Assembly: GCF_003244315.1 (NCBI RefSeq) | Contig: NZ_QKWH01000012.1 | Location: forward strand, 1-64,000 | Direction of reading: 5' to 3' | Length of the DNA: 64,000 nucleotides | Source of the DNA: Xylanimonas oleitrophica | GTDB lineage: Bacteria > Actinomycetota > Actinomycetes > Actinomycetales > Cellulomonadaceae | Shown: piece by piece, positions 8,599-16,872 of the stretch | How the letters are laid out: each line of letters opens with the position of its first letter | Numbering within the stretch: position 1 is the first letter of the stretch | Notes under the pieces: generated by a model | The model's input: the letters and a program-made list of their open reading frames with translations, nothing else | The model's database searches: none | Told to the model about the DNA's origin: nothing | Position numbers and translations under genes: made by a program

Positions 8599-9048
8599 TC
8601 AGCCCTCCGACAGGCTCGCGATCGTGAACAGCAGCACGGCCACGCCCACCAGTGCGAACACCGCTCCGACGACCGTCAGCACCCAGTGCTGCAGCCCCTC
8701 CCGCCAGTCACCCGTGACCACCGGTGCCGCGTCGTCGTCGAACGGGTCGTACCAGACGGTGACTTCCTTGCCCTCGAGCGGAGGCACGCTCGTGCCCACG
8801 TCGGAGCGGAACCGCCGCGCCCGGCCGCGCGAGTCGGTGAACTCGACCACCGGGAAGCCGATCCGGTTCTCGCCGCCGCGCCGCCAGGACACGTCGACGA
8901 CGCTGCCCGTCACCTGCACGCCTCGTGCCGCCCGCATCTCGGCGTGGCGGCGACGCCGGGCCGCCATGCGTGCCCCTGTCACGGCGAGCAGCCCCCCGAC
9001 CACGGTGAACCCGACGCCCAGGACCCACGGGACCACGACGAGCGTCAC
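8599..9048 (-). CDS. DUF3592-type membrane protein
   Basis: About 149 residues with one hydrophobic segment at each end (LVVVPWVLGVGFTVVGGLLAV and WVLTVVGAVFALVGVAVLLF). Between them is the central beta-rich domain with the DUF3592 features GSVVDVSWR, FPVVEFTDSRGR and VTVWYDPFDDDAA. GTG is taken as start because it forms a GTGA overlap with the stop of the upstream NUDIX gene. Function unknown. It ends the minus-strand dnaX-NUDIX-DUF3592 set. Confidence 0.8.
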   Translation of the reverse strand: MTLVVVPWVLGVGFTVVGGLLAVTGARMAARRRRHAEMRAARGVQVTGSVVDVSWRRGGENRIGFPVVEFTDSRGRARRFRSDVGTSVPPLEGKEVTVWYDPFDDDAAPVVTGDWREGLQHWVLTVVGAVFALVGVAVLLFTIASLSEG

Positions 9049-9479
9049 CGGACGCCACCCGCCCGGGCGATCAGGTCGAGCGACAGCGGTGCGATCGGGT
9101 ACGGCGTCACCGGCGCGGCCGGGTCCACCCAGACCAGGTCCTCCAGCTCGGCCTGCGGCTGCGGGTCGGAGCCGGCCGGGAGGTCCACCTCGAAGGCGTG
9201 GGCGTCCACCACGTGCCCCGGCTCGTTCGCGGCCTCCGCCGTGAACCGCCCGAGCGGGCGCACCGTGGCCGGCACCGCCCCAGGGTCGAGCAGCACGCCG
9301 ATCTCTTCCGCCACCTCGCGCACCAGGGCCGCCAGAGGCTCCTCGCCCGGCTCGATCTTCCCGCCGACCTGCATGAACGCCTGGGTCCCCCGCTTGCGGA
9401 CGAGCAGGAAGCGTCCCTCGCGTACCACCACGGCCGCCACGATCCGCAGGACGGCGGGCGCCGCCCCCGTGCCGGTCAC
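9045..9479 (-). CDS. NUDIX hydrolase
   Basis: 144 residues. A complete NUDIX box GGKIEPGEEPLAAL followed by REVAEEIG is present near residues 41-63. The start overlaps the dnaX stop by 4 nt (ATGA) and its stop overlaps the next gene, so the three are translationally coupled. Small NUDIX proteins of this size often hydrolyse damaged nucleoside triphosphates. A house-cleaning role beside a DNA polymerase III subunit would make sense but is inference. Confidence 0.9.
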   Translation of the reverse strand: MTGTGAAPAVLRIVAAVVVREGRFLLVRKRGTQAFMQVGGKIEPGEEPLAALVREVAEEIGVLLDPGAVPATVRPLGRFTAEAANEPGHVVDAHAFEVDLPAGSDPQPQAELEDLVWVDPAAPVTPYPIAPLSLDLIARAGGVR

Positions 9480-12346
9480 AGCCCCTGGTCCACGTGCTCG
9501 TCGATGATCTGCCCCTCGAGGACCTTGACGACGAGCGGCACACCCACCAGGCCGGTCTGCGCGATGTCCGGGTCGTCGGCCGAGGAGTCGTCGTACGGGT
9601 CCGGTCCCGAGGGAGCGACCGCCGTCGCAGGCGCGACCCGCCCCTGCCCGCGCGCCTGGAGGGCGTGCCGCTGGGCCGCCTCGACGGGGCTCTCCCGGCG
9701 CAGCGGACCGCCGGGGGACGGGGTCGCGGGGGCCGTGCCGGTGGGGGCAGGGCCGGAGGGCGCGGCAGCCGGAGCGGGTGCGGCGGACTGCACGGCCGCG
9801 GTCTCGGAGGTGGGGACGCCCGAGGCGTGGTTCGCCGAGAGCGGCCCTGGGGCCGACGGCGTAGCAGCTGCCGGCGCGCTCACGTGCCCCAGCCCGACGG
9901 CGGCTCGCGCGGGGCGGGGGTCCAGGTCGTCAGCGGGCGGCTCGGGCTCGTCGTCCGCCGGCGGTTCGTACATCGAGACTCCGGCCAGCCAGGCGGCGTC
10001 GGCATCGTCCACGGCCGGCGGCGAGGCGTGAGCGGGCGCGGGACCGGCCGACGGGGCGGCCGGGCGACCGGCCGACGGGGCGGCCGGGCGACCGGCCGCT
10101 GGCGCAGGAGCCCGCACGACGGCGGCCGCCTCGCGCAGGTGGCCCTGCGCCACGGGCGCACCCGCCGCCCCGCGGTGCACCTCCGGCGCAGGGTCGTCGC
10201 GGCGCGCCTCCGGCGCGGGGTCGTCCTGCTCAGGCGGCTCGTCGGCGGAACGGGCGGGCGCGGCGTCTCGCGGACGGGCACCGGTCGGGGACTCGACCTC
10301 GACGATCTCGACCCGCACTGCGACCCCGAGGGTCCCGTACACGGCGTCCGCGATGGTCTCGGGTCGGCCGCGGCGGGCGAAGGCGACCACGCTCGACGGG
10401 AAGCCCACGCGAAGCACGCCGTCCTCGAGGCTCAGCACCTCGGAGTTCTCGGTCAGGAACGCCACGGCCGCAGGGCTCTGAATGGTCTGCAGGGCCTCGT
10501 GCCAGCGACGGCGCACCATCTCGGTGGTCACGGCGGGCGGGGTCGCCGCGGGCGGGGCCGCCGCTGGCGCCTCCGGCCGGGCGTCACCCGTCTCGGGAGC
10601 AGCCGCACCGGAGCCGGAGCTGGGCGTCTGCAGGACGGCGTGCTCGCCGTCGGCGTCGACGAGCGCGGCCTCGGCAGGCTCGGCCACACCGGTCGAGCCC
10701 AGCTCGTCACCGTCCGCGTCGTCAGCACCGCGCACGTCCTCAGCGCCCGGCACGGCGCCAGCGTTCTGCACGGCCTCCTCGGCCCTGTCGTGCCCGAGCT
10801 GCGCCGGCTCTGCGACCTCGGGCTGGCTCGCCCCGTCCGCGTCGTCCGCACGGCCCTTCGCGAGAGGCTCGTCCGCCCCGCCCGTGGTCTCGTCCGCCGC
10901 GGCGACCGTCGCGGCAGGCTCCGGGGCCGCCGGCGCGGACGGCGCTGCAGGCGCGGAGGACGCCGCCGGTGCGACGTCCCCACCGGACCGCGCCGCAGCG
11001 GGCCCGCCCCCGAGGCTGGCCTGGAGCGCCGCCCGCGCCGCGGCGGCCCCGCTCAGCCCGCCGAGGGGCACGGCACCGGGAACGTCGTCGTCGGCCGAGA
11101 CACGGCGCTCGGGCGCGGCCCCTGCGCCGGAGGGTGCCACCCCAGCGCCGGAGGAGGCGGCCGTCGACCCGGCCGTGATGACCCCACGCTCGAGACGCTC
11201 GACGCGGGCGGCCAGACCCGCCGTCCCCTCGTCCGCCCCGGGCAGCAGCAGGCGCGCGCACAGCAGCTCGAGGTGCAGGCGGGGCGACGTCGCCCCCGTC
11301 ATCTCGGTCAGTGCCGCGTTGACGAGGTCGGCGGCGCGGGACAGCTCGGCCACCCCGAGCCTGGACGCCTGGGCCCGCATGCGCTCGAGCTGGTCGGCCG
11401 GGAGGCCGCGCAGCACGGCCTCGGCGGCGTCTCCCGAGACGGCGATGACGATGAGGTCGCGCAGCCGTTCGAGCACGTCCTCCACGAAGCGCCGCGGCTC
11501 GTGCCCGGAGGCGATCACGTGGTCCACCACGCGGAAGATCGACCCGCCGTCGCGCGCGGCGAGAGCGTCGACGACGTCGTCGAGCAGGCCGGCGTGCGTG
11601 AAGCCCAGCAGGCCGACGGCGAGGTCGTAGTCGACCTGGCCGTCGGTGGCGCCGGCGATGAGCTGGTCCATGACGGACAGGGAGTCACGCACGGACCCGC
11701 CGCCCGCGCGGGTCACGAGCGGCACCACTCCCCCGCCCAGGGTGATGCCCTCGGCGGCGCACAGCTCCTCGAGGTACGGCCCCAGGACGTCCGGCGGCAC
11801 CAGGCGGAACGGGTAGTGGTGGGTGCGGGAGCGGATGGTGCCGATGACCTTGTCCGGCTCCGTGGTCGCGAAGATGAACTTGATGTGCGCCGGGGGCTCC
11901 TCGACGATCTTCAGCAGGGCGTTGAAGCCCTGCGGGGTGACCATGTGGGCCTCGTCGAGGATGAAGATCTTGTACCGGTCGCGGGCCGGGGCGAACGTGG
12001 CCCGCTCCCGCAGGTCGCGGGCGTCGTCGACACCGTTGTGGCTGGCGGCGTCGATCTCGACGACGTCGAGCGAGCCGGGGCCTCCGCGCGCCAGCTCGAC
12101 GCACGAGGGGCACTCGCCGCACGGGGTGTCGAGCGGGTTCTCGGGGGTGTTGCGGGCGCAGTTGAGGGTGCGCGCCAGGATCCGGGCGCTCGTCGTCTTG
12201 CCGCAGCCGCGCGGGCCGGAGAACAGGTAGGCGTGGCTGACACGACCGCTGCGCAACGCCTGCATGAGCGGCCCCGTGACGTGCTCCTGGCCGATCACCT
12301 CGGCGAACGTCTCGGGCCGGTAGCGGCGGTACAGAGCGGTGGTCAC
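9476..12346 (-). CDS. dnaX: DNA polymerase III subunit gamma/tau
   Basis: About 956 residues, the clamp-loader AAA+ subunit of the replicative polymerase. Starts at MTTALYRRYRPETFAEVIGQ, the standard N-terminus. Visible are Walker A GPRGCGKTT, the zinc-binding cysteines ending in CGECPSC, Walker B FILDEAH and the sensor-1 region FATTEPDKVI. Domain III ends near residue 360. The middle of the protein (about 400-600 and 700-850) is very rich in Ala, Pro, Gly and Glu, and a conserved tau-like segment around MVRRRWHEALQTIQ lies between. No obvious slippery A/T-rich frameshift site was seen, so probably only tau is made. In-frame GTG at 12346 was chosen over 12442 because the conserved N-terminus begins there. 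Confidence 0.96.
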   Translation of the reverse strand: MTTALYRRYRPETFAEVIGQEHVTGPLMQALRSGRVSHAYLFSGPRGCGKTTSARILARTLNCARNTPENPLDTPCGECPSCVELARGGPGSLDVVEIDAASHNGVDDARDLRERATFAPARDRYKIFILDEAHMVTPQGFNALLKIVEEPPAHIKFIFATTEPDKVIGTIRSRTHHYPFRLVPPDVLGPYLEELCAAEGITLGGGVVPLVTRAGGGSVRDSLSVMDQLIAGATDGQVDYDLAVGLLGFTHAGLLDDVVDALAARDGGSIFRVVDHVIASGHEPRRFVEDVLERLRDLIVIAVSGDAAEAVLRGLPADQLERMRAQASRLGVAELSRAADLVNAALTEMTGATSPRLHLELLCARLLLPGADEGTAGLAARVERLERGVITAGSTAASSGAGVAPSGAGAAPERRVSADDDVPGAVPLGGLSGAAAARAALQASLGGGPAAARSGGDVAPAASSAPAAPSAPAAPEPAATVAAADETTGGADEPLAKGRADDADGASQPEVAEPAQLGHDRAEEAVQNAGAVPGAEDVRGADDADGDELGSTGVAEPAEAALVDADGEHAVLQTPSSGSGAAAPETGDARPEAPAAAPPAATPPAVTTEMVRRRWHEALQTIQSPAAVAFLTENSEVLSLEDGVLRVGFPSSVVAFARRGRPETIADAVYGTLGVAVRVEIVEVESPTGARPRDAAPARSADEPPEQDDPAPEARRDDPAPEVHRGAAGAPVAQGHLREAAAVVRAPAPAAGRPAAPSAGRPAAPSAGPAPAHASPPAVDDADAAWLAGVSMYEPPADDEPEPPADDLDPRPARAAVGLGHVSAPAAATPSAPGPLSANHASGVPTSETAAVQSAAPAPAAAPSGPAPTGTAPATPSPGGPLRRESPVEAAQRHALQARGQGRVAPATAVAPSGPDPYDDSSADDPDIAQTGLVGVPLVVKVLEGQIIDEHVDQGL
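10042..10098. repeat. 24-bp tandem repeat inside dnaX
   Basis: Two full copies and a partial third copy of a 24-bp unit encode repeated AGRPAAPS segments in the disordered linker of the tau subunit. In frame, so it changes linker length only. Probably replication slippage. Confidence 0.75.
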
Positions 12347-12513
12347 CCCGGCAACTCTAGACGGACCCGCCCACGCTCTCGACTGCCTTCCGCGGCCGCG
12401 GGCGAGCCTGTGGACGACGTCGCCTCGAGCCCTGCCCTGCACCCCCCCCCGGGGACGACGTCGGGCGGGCGCCGGCGTCTGCCGGCACCCGCCCGACGGG
12501 TCTCATCGGACCG

Positions 12514-12723
12514 TCACCAGATGATGATGCCCCGCTCGGCGCCCTTCTCTGCGCCCCACAGCACGATGCCCTGGGTGGACACCGTGTCCTCGGAGGCCGG
12601 GGCGGCCGAGGCCGTCGCGGCCAGGCCGGGCACGACGGTCAGGGCCAGGGCTGCGGAGGTCGCCACGGCGGTCAGGCGGGCGCGGCGGACGAGAGCCTTG
12701 CGGTTCTTGGCGTTTGCGGGCAC
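12514..12723 (-). CDS. Small secreted peptide, function unknown
   Basis: 69 residues from a GTG at 12723 preceded by GAGGAG at 6 nt spacing. Residues 1-15 are basic (ANAKNRKALVRRAR), followed by a hydrophobic signal sequence and an AxA cleavage site at ATASAAP. Cleavage would release a mature peptide of about 28 residues ending IVLWGAEKGAERGIIIW, with Trp, Ile and charged residues and no cysteine. I do not recognise the family. It stands alone between dnaX and metI, with about 240 nt of strongly structured sequence upstream. It could be a signalling peptide, envelope peptide or bacteriocin-like product; none of these is shown. Confidence 0.7.
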   Translation of the reverse strand: MPANAKNRKALVRRARLTAVATSAALALTVVPGLAATASAAPASEDTVSTQGIVLWGAEKGAERGIIIW

Positions 12724-12821
12724 GGGATGCTCCTCGCTGTCACCGACCGGGAGCGAGCAGGGGGCCGCTCCGGACGGGGTCACGGACCCGGACCGCGGTG
12801 CACGGCCGGGCTTGGTACCTG

Positions 12822-12880
12822 TCTTGCTCGTCGGCGAGGCCTCCGGCCTCGCCCTGTGTCCCCCATCTCAGCAAGAGATG
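12822..12880 (-). promoter_or_regulatory. Structured 5' leader of the small secreted peptide gene
   Basis: Three pairings are visible in the untranslated region. A 9-bp stem GGCGAGGCC/GGCCTCGCC has a 3-nt loop, and a 6-bp stem pairs CATCTC with GAGATG. A third 7-bp pairing, TCTTGCT with AGCAAGA, uses bases in the loop of the second stem, so it would form either a switch or a pseudoknot. This arrangement is typical of cis-regulatory RNA. It does not clearly match a riboswitch class I can verify by eye. Confidence 0.45.
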
Positions 12881-12966
12881 CCGTCACGTGTCAGTTGGAG
12901 AGAGCCGGATTCGTCACCCGCTGCGGGTGAAAAAGCCCCCGCCGCACCGGACCGGCATGACGGCGC

Positions 12967-13629
12967 TCAACGGTGCAGGGCACGACGGGCGAGGTAGTTG
13001 CCCAGGAGCTGCACCACCTGCACCACGGCCACGATGATCACCACGACGACGAAGGTCACGGCCCAGTCGTACTGGCGGTAGCCGTGCACGATGGCGAAGT
13101 CGCCCAGACCACCGGCGCCCAGGTAGCCCGCGATCGCCGACATGTCGAGCACGCCCACGAACAGGAACGTGTACCCGAGGATCAGCGGGGCCAGGGCCTC
13201 GGGCACCAGCACCGTGCGCACGATCCGCAGGGGCGAGGCGCCCATCGCGCGCGCCGCCTCGACCACGCCCGGGTCGATGGACACGAGGTTCTGCTCCACC
13301 AGGCGGGCGAACACGAAGGTCGCCATGAAGCACATGGCGAACGTGAACGCCTCGATGCCGATCGTGCGGCCCACCACGGCGCGGGTCAGCGGTCCGAGCG
13401 CCACGAGGAAGATCAGGAACGGCACCGGCCGCACCACGTTGATCGCGACGTTCAGCACCGCGAACACGGCCCGGTTCTGCAGCAGGTTGCCGGGGCGCGT
13501 CAGGTACAGCCCCAGCCCCAGGAGCAGCCCGAGGAACCCGCCCACCACCAGGGTGATGAGCACCATGTACGCCGTCTCTCCGCCGGCCTGCCACAGCAGG
13601 GGGCCGAGACGGTCCCAGTCGAGGTTCAT
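12967..13629 (-). CDS. metI: Methionine ABC transporter permease
   Basis: 220-residue permease with five to six membrane spans and the BPD_transp_1 EAA loop VVEAARAMGASPLRIVRTVLVPEA that contacts the ATPase. Opening sequence WQAGGETAYMVLITLVVGGFLGL and the segment VPFLIFLVALGPLTRAVVGRTIG are typical of MetI. Its ATG overlaps the metN stop by 4 nt. Last gene of the metQ-metN-metI importer for D/L-methionine. Confidence 0.95.
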   Translation of the reverse strand: MNLDWDRLGPLLWQAGGETAYMVLITLVVGGFLGLLLGLGLYLTRPGNLLQNRAVFAVLNVAINVVRPVPFLIFLVALGPLTRAVVGRTIGIEAFTFAMCFMATFVFARLVEQNLVSIDPGVVEAARAMGASPLRIVRTVLVPEALAPLILGYTFLFVGVLDMSAIAGYLGAGGLGDFAIVHGYRQYDWAVTFVVVVIIVAVVQVVQLLGNYLARRALHR

Positions 13630-14903
13630 CGCTTGCCTCCGTCGTCGATGATCCCGGTGGTCAGGTCGTTGCCGCCGGTCATGCCCGAGGGGCCGCCGAA
13701 CGGACCGCCGCCGACCTGCCTCGCCGGCCCGCCGATGACGCGGGCCCGGCGCTCCTCGCCGCCGGGTCCGTCGTCGGGCGCCTGCCCGACGCCGCGCCGC
13801 ACCACCGACGGGTCCTCGTGCGGGTCGGCGGCGGTGCCCAGGTCGACGACGTCGGTGACCCGGCGCAGCGCGGCCACGGCCGCGTCCACGCCGTCGGCGG
13901 GCGCCACGCCGTCGGGCAGCGGGCGCACACCGGGCGACGCGGCCACGAGCTCGAGCGTGAGGGACCCGTAGGGGCGCTCGGCCACCTCGGTGATGCCGCC
14001 GTAGACGACCGTGCCGTCCACTCCGTGCTCCCGCAGCGTGCGCGTGATGAGGGCCGAGGACCCAGCCACCTCGTCCACGCCCACGGTGACGATGCGTCCC
14101 GGGTGGCGCTCGCGCAGGCGCGCGAGCACCTCGGGCGAGGGACGGTCCTTCAGCGCGGTCGAGACGAACCGGCGCGTCACGTCGTGCTGCGGCGCGCTGA
14201 ACACCTGGTAGGCGTCGCCCAGCTCCACCACCTTGCCGTGCTCCATGACGGCCACGCGGTCGCAGATGGCGCGCACCACGTCCATCTCGTGCGTGATGAC
14301 GACGACGGTGATGCCCAGCTCGCGGTTGACGCGCCGCAGCAGGGCCAGCACGTCCTGCGTGGTCTCCGGGTCGAGGGCGCTGGTGGCCTCGTCGGCCAGC
14401 AGGATGCGCGGGTTGGTGGCCAGAGCGCGGGCGATGCCGACGCGCTGCTTCTGCCCGCCCGAGAGCTGGCGCGGGTGGACGTCGGCCTTGTCCGCGATGC
14501 CCACGAAGTCGAGCAGCTCGCGCACGCGTTCACGCCGCTTCTCGCGCGACCACCCGGCCACCTCGAGCGGGTAGGCCACGTTGCCGGCCACCGTGCGCGA
14601 GGACAGCAGGTTGAACTGCTGGAAGATCATGCCGATCCCGGCGCGCACGCCCCGCAGGCGGGCCTCGCTCAGGCCCGTCAGGTCCGTGCCGTCGACGACG
14701 ACGGAGCCGCCGGTCACCTTCTCCAGGGCGTTGACCAGGCGCACGAGCGTGGACTTCCCGGCGCCGGAGTAGCCGATCACTCCGAAGATCTCGCCCTCGG
14801 CGACGTCGAGCGTGACGCCGTCGACGGCACGCACCTCGGCGCGGCGCCCGCGGCCCGGGAAGATCTTGGACGCGTCGCGGAAGCTGATGATGGGTTGGCT
14901 CAC
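13626..14903 (-). CDS. metN: Methionine ABC transporter ATP-binding protein
   Basis: 425 residues. The ATPase core shows Walker A GYSGAGKST, signature LSGGQKQRVGIARAL, Walker B ILLADEATSALD and H-loop VITHEMDVV. A NIL domain, the methionine-sensing module that inhibits transport when internal methionine is high, spans about 260-345. About 75 further residues, rich in Gly, Pro, Asp and Arg, make it longer than the usual 340-350 residues; this tail looks disordered. Coupled to metI by a 4-nt overlap. Confidence 0.95.
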   Translation of the reverse strand: MSQPIISFRDASKIFPGRGRRAEVRAVDGVTLDVAEGEIFGVIGYSGAGKSTLVRLVNALEKVTGGSVVVDGTDLTGLSEARLRGVRAGIGMIFQQFNLLSSRTVAGNVAYPLEVAGWSREKRRERVRELLDFVGIADKADVHPRQLSGGQKQRVGIARALATNPRILLADEATSALDPETTQDVLALLRRVNRELGITVVVITHEMDVVRAICDRVAVMEHGKVVELGDAYQVFSAPQHDVTRRFVSTALKDRPSPEVLARLRERHPGRIVTVGVDEVAGSSALITRTLREHGVDGTVVYGGITEVAERPYGSLTLELVAASPGVRPLPDGVAPADGVDAAVAALRRVTDVVDLGTAADPHEDPSVVRRGVGQAPDDGPGGEERRARVIGGPARQVGGGPFGGPSGMTGGNDLTTGIIDDGGKR

Positions 14904-14923
14904 GGTGCTCCGTCCGGTAGACG

Positions 14924-14965
14924 TGTCAGAACCAGCGCACGCCGTGGCGTGCGCTGGTTCTGACA
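14924..14965 (-). terminator. 19-bp perfect hairpin between metQ and metN
   Basis: Arms TGTCAGAACCAGCGCACGC and its exact complement enclose a 4-nt loop in the 76-nt gap between the metQ stop and the metN start. There is no T tract. Such hairpins after a binding-protein gene commonly stabilise that mRNA or reduce read-through, so that the binding protein outnumbers the transporter subunits. Confidence 0.7.
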
Positions 14966-14979
14966 GTAGGGAGAAGGGC

Positions 14980-15882
14980 TCAGCCCTGCTGGTCCTGCAG
15001 GTTCTCCTCGATCTCGGCCAGGATGCGCTCGAGGTCGGCCGGGTCGTTGTCCTTGATGACGCCGGTGCCGCCGGATGCCTCCAGCACGCCCTCGGTGACC
15101 TCCGGGGAGTGGTAGATCTCGACGAGCTTCTTGAACGTCTCGTTGTCCTTGTCCTCGGCCCGCGAGACCCACACGTTGATGTACGGCTCGGCGGCCGACG
15201 CGTTCGGGTCGTCCGAGTAGATGGCGTCCTCGGCCGTCAGGTTGGCCTGGCCGACGTAGTCGTTGTTGATGATCGACGCGTCGACGTCCTGCAGCGCGAT
15301 GGCGGTCTGGCCGGCGTCCACCGGCGTGACCGTCACGCGGGACTCCTCGGCCACGATGTCGGCCGGGGTGGAGAACGAGTTGCCGCCGTCGCGCAGCGTG
15401 AGCAGGCCGGCCTCCTGGAGCACCAGCAGGGCCCGGGCCTGGTTCGTGTCGTCGTTCGGGATGGCGATCTCGCCGCCGTCGGGGATGGCCTCGACCGAGT
15501 CGTGCTTGGTCGAGTACAGGCCCAGCGGGTAGACGGCCGTGGCGCCGATGGGCGTCAGGTCGCTGCCGGTGTTGACGTTGTAGCCGGCCAGGAACTGCAG
15601 GTGCTGGAACTGGTTGAGGTCCAGCTCGCCGTCCGACAGGCCCTGGTTGGGCAGCTGGTAGTCGGAGAAGTTCCGCAGCTCCACGTGGATGCCCTCGGCC
15701 TCGGCCAGGTCCGTGAAGGTCTGCCAGTACGGGTCGCCCGCACCGACGACGCCGACGACGATCGGGTCCTCGGCGCTGCCGGCCGACACCTCCGTGTCCC
15801 CGCTGCCGCACGCCGACAGGACCAGGGCCGTGGTGGCGACGGCCGCGAACGAGCGGGCGGCGAGGGTGAGGCGGTTGCGCAT
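14980..15882 (-). CDS. metQ: Methionine-binding lipoprotein
   Basis: 300 residues of the NLPA/MetQ family. A signal peptide ends in the lipobox LSAC at about residues 21-24, so the protein is lipid-anchored outside the membrane. The body carries MetQ hallmarks: IVVGVVGAGDPYWQTFTD, FSDYQLPNQGL, GELDLNQFQHLQFL, AIPNDDTNQARALLVLQEAG and the late IYHSPEV. ATG at 15882 follows a GGAAGGAA Shine-Dalgarno sequence. First structural gene of metQ-metN-metI, preceded by a possible leader ORF and hairpin (16059-16216). Confidence 0.95.
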   Translation of the reverse strand: MRNRLTLAARSFAAVATTALVLSACGSGDTEVSAGSAEDPIVVGVVGAGDPYWQTFTDLAEAEGIHVELRNFSDYQLPNQGLSDGELDLNQFQHLQFLAGYNVNTGSDLTPIGATAVYPLGLYSTKHDSVEAIPDGGEIAIPNDDTNQARALLVLQEAGLLTLRDGGNSFSTPADIVAEESRVTVTPVDAGQTAIALQDVDASIINNDYVGQANLTAEDAIYSDDPNASAAEPYINVWVSRAEDKDNETFKKLVEIYHSPEVTEGVLEASGGTGVIKDNDPADLERILAEIEENLQDQQG

Positions 15883-16058
15883 GGGTGGTTCCTTCCGGTG
15901 TCGGACGACGGCGGTGCCGGGTCCGGTGCTGCGGTGGGGTGCTGCGGTGGGTGGGACGAGGGCGCGCGGCTCGCAGAGCCGGTGCTGGAGAGCCGGTGCT
16001 GGAGGGCGGGCCCTGCGGGTGTGAGGCTGTGCACGCCGGGGTACCGGCGGACGTCGGG

Positions 16059-16079
16059 CGCCGTCCGTGACGGACGGCG
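16059..16079 (-). terminator. Attenuator-like hairpin upstream of metQ
   Basis: Perfect 9-bp stem (CGCCGTCCG on the minus strand, with complement CGGACGGCG) and 3-nt loop. It begins 17 nt after the stop codon of the Cys-rich short ORF and about 180 nt before metQ. This is where an attenuator would be expected. There is no T tract, so a Rho-linked or ribosome-stalling mechanism would be needed. Confidence 0.5.
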
Positions 16080-16096
16080 GCTGCTCAAGGAGCGGG

Positions 16097-16216
16097 TCAG
16101 CAGGCCCGACAGGCCGCCGGGCGCGGCATTCGGCCGGTCGACGCGGCACGACAGCGCATGACGTCGCGCAGGCAGGAGCGCGAGGTCGTGGCGACGGGCG
16201 TCGAGGTGCGGGACAT
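16097..16216 (-). CDS. Putative Cys-rich leader peptide upstream of metQ
   Basis: 39-codon ORF from ATG at 16216 to TGA, ending PAACRAC. It has four cysteines (expected far fewer than one) and three methionines counting the start; the last cysteine is the final codon before the stop. It is followed at 17 nt by a strong hairpin and then the methionine importer operon. Actinobacteria use short Cys-containing uORFs as attenuators of sulfur genes, so sulfur-amino-acid control is plausible. The start is uncertain: the Shine-Dalgarno GGAG is only 2 nt away, and internal ATGs would give 20- or 10-residue versions ending at the same stop. Confidence 0.45.
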   Translation of the reverse strand: MSRTSTPVATTSRSCLRDVMRCRAASTGRMPRPAACRAC

Positions 16217-16499
16217 GGCTCCATCATGAGCAGGCGGCGTCGTCGAGGGCCAACCGGAGCACGGGAAATCCTGCGATGCGGACGCCGAGCCGCTCACATC
16301 TTGAGAAACCGCAGGTCAGAGCGTCGGGCGACGTCCACGCCTCGGAAGGCTCAGCAGCCCAGCCCGCCCCGCCGGCGCCGCTCCCGCACCACCGCCGGGC
16401 GCCTCCGGCCCTCCGTGCCGCCGCACCGCGACCTCACCGCAGCCGAGCACCCGGCCAGACCGCCCGAGCCCGGGCCCGCGGGGGTCTTCGGGCAAAGAA

Positions 16500-16592
16500 A
16501 AGGACCCCTCGCACACCCGCCAGAGCACACCTACCCTTGCTGCCTTCCGGCCCTGGGGGAGTTCGGTGCGATGACGCCGCACGAGGGGTCTG
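16500..16592 (-). ncRNA. ffs: Signal recognition particle RNA, small bacterial type
   Basis: The minus strand contains the conserved SRP apical loop GGGCCGGAAGGCAGCAAGG, with the GGAA tetraloop and the asymmetric internal loop that binds Ffh. The ends pair as GACCCCUCG with CGAGGGGUC, closing a hairpin of about 90-95 nt. A CCTTTTCTTTG tract after the closing stem resembles a terminator. Ends are estimated from the pairing. Confidence 0.93.
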
Positions 16593-16745
16593 CCCCCAGA
16601 CTAGCCGAGGCCGCCGCCCTGCCGAAATCCGCCCGCTCCCCGCCGCCGCCGCGAGCACGATGCCGAGGCACCCGCCGTCGTCCGGTATCCTTCTGGGGCT
16701 GCCCGAGCCCGGAGGCGTACGCCGACGGACGAGGGAGCACCACCA

Positions 16746-16830
16746 GGAGGATTCGCCTAGCGGCCTATGGCGCACGCTTGGAAAGCGTGTTGGGTTCACG
16801 CCCTCGGGGGTTCGAATCCCCCATCCTCCG
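16746..16830 (+). tRNA. tRNA-Ser(GGA)
   Basis: 85-nt tRNA. Acceptor GGAGGAT pairs with ATCCTCC; anticodon GGA is at 16780-16782 in the loop CTTGGAAAG; TpsiC loop GTTCGAATC. A long variable arm, as in serine tRNAs, lies between the anticodon stem and the T stem. Discriminator is G and the CCA end is not encoded. Confidence 0.97.
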
Positions 16831-16834
16831 CAGT

Positions 16835-16872
16835 GACGAAGGCCCCGGGACACGGTTCCGGGGCCTTCGTCG
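16835..16872 (+). terminator. Terminator after tRNA-Ser(GGA)
   Basis: GACGAAGGCCCCGG and its complement form a 14-bp stem immediately after the tRNA. It lacks a clear U tract, as is usual in actinobacteria. Confidence 0.75.

Noticed and set aside
12916-12935. Rho-independent terminator for metI at TCACCCGC/GCGGGTGA
   Set aside because: The run of As follows the stem on the plus strand, so on the metI strand the T run precedes the hairpin; wrong order for a terminator.
12735-12940. Possible cobalamin riboswitch before the small secreted peptide
   Set aside because: GGTGACGAATCCGGC and CAACTG recall the B12 aptamer core, but no convincing B12 box and the wrong helix order were found; kept only as an unclassified structured leader.
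9494-12997. A 1167-codon open frame on the strand opposite dnaX
   Set aside because: It lies antisense to dnaX, is full of Arg/Gly/His and has no domain; in DNA of this GC content antisense frames stay open by codon bias.
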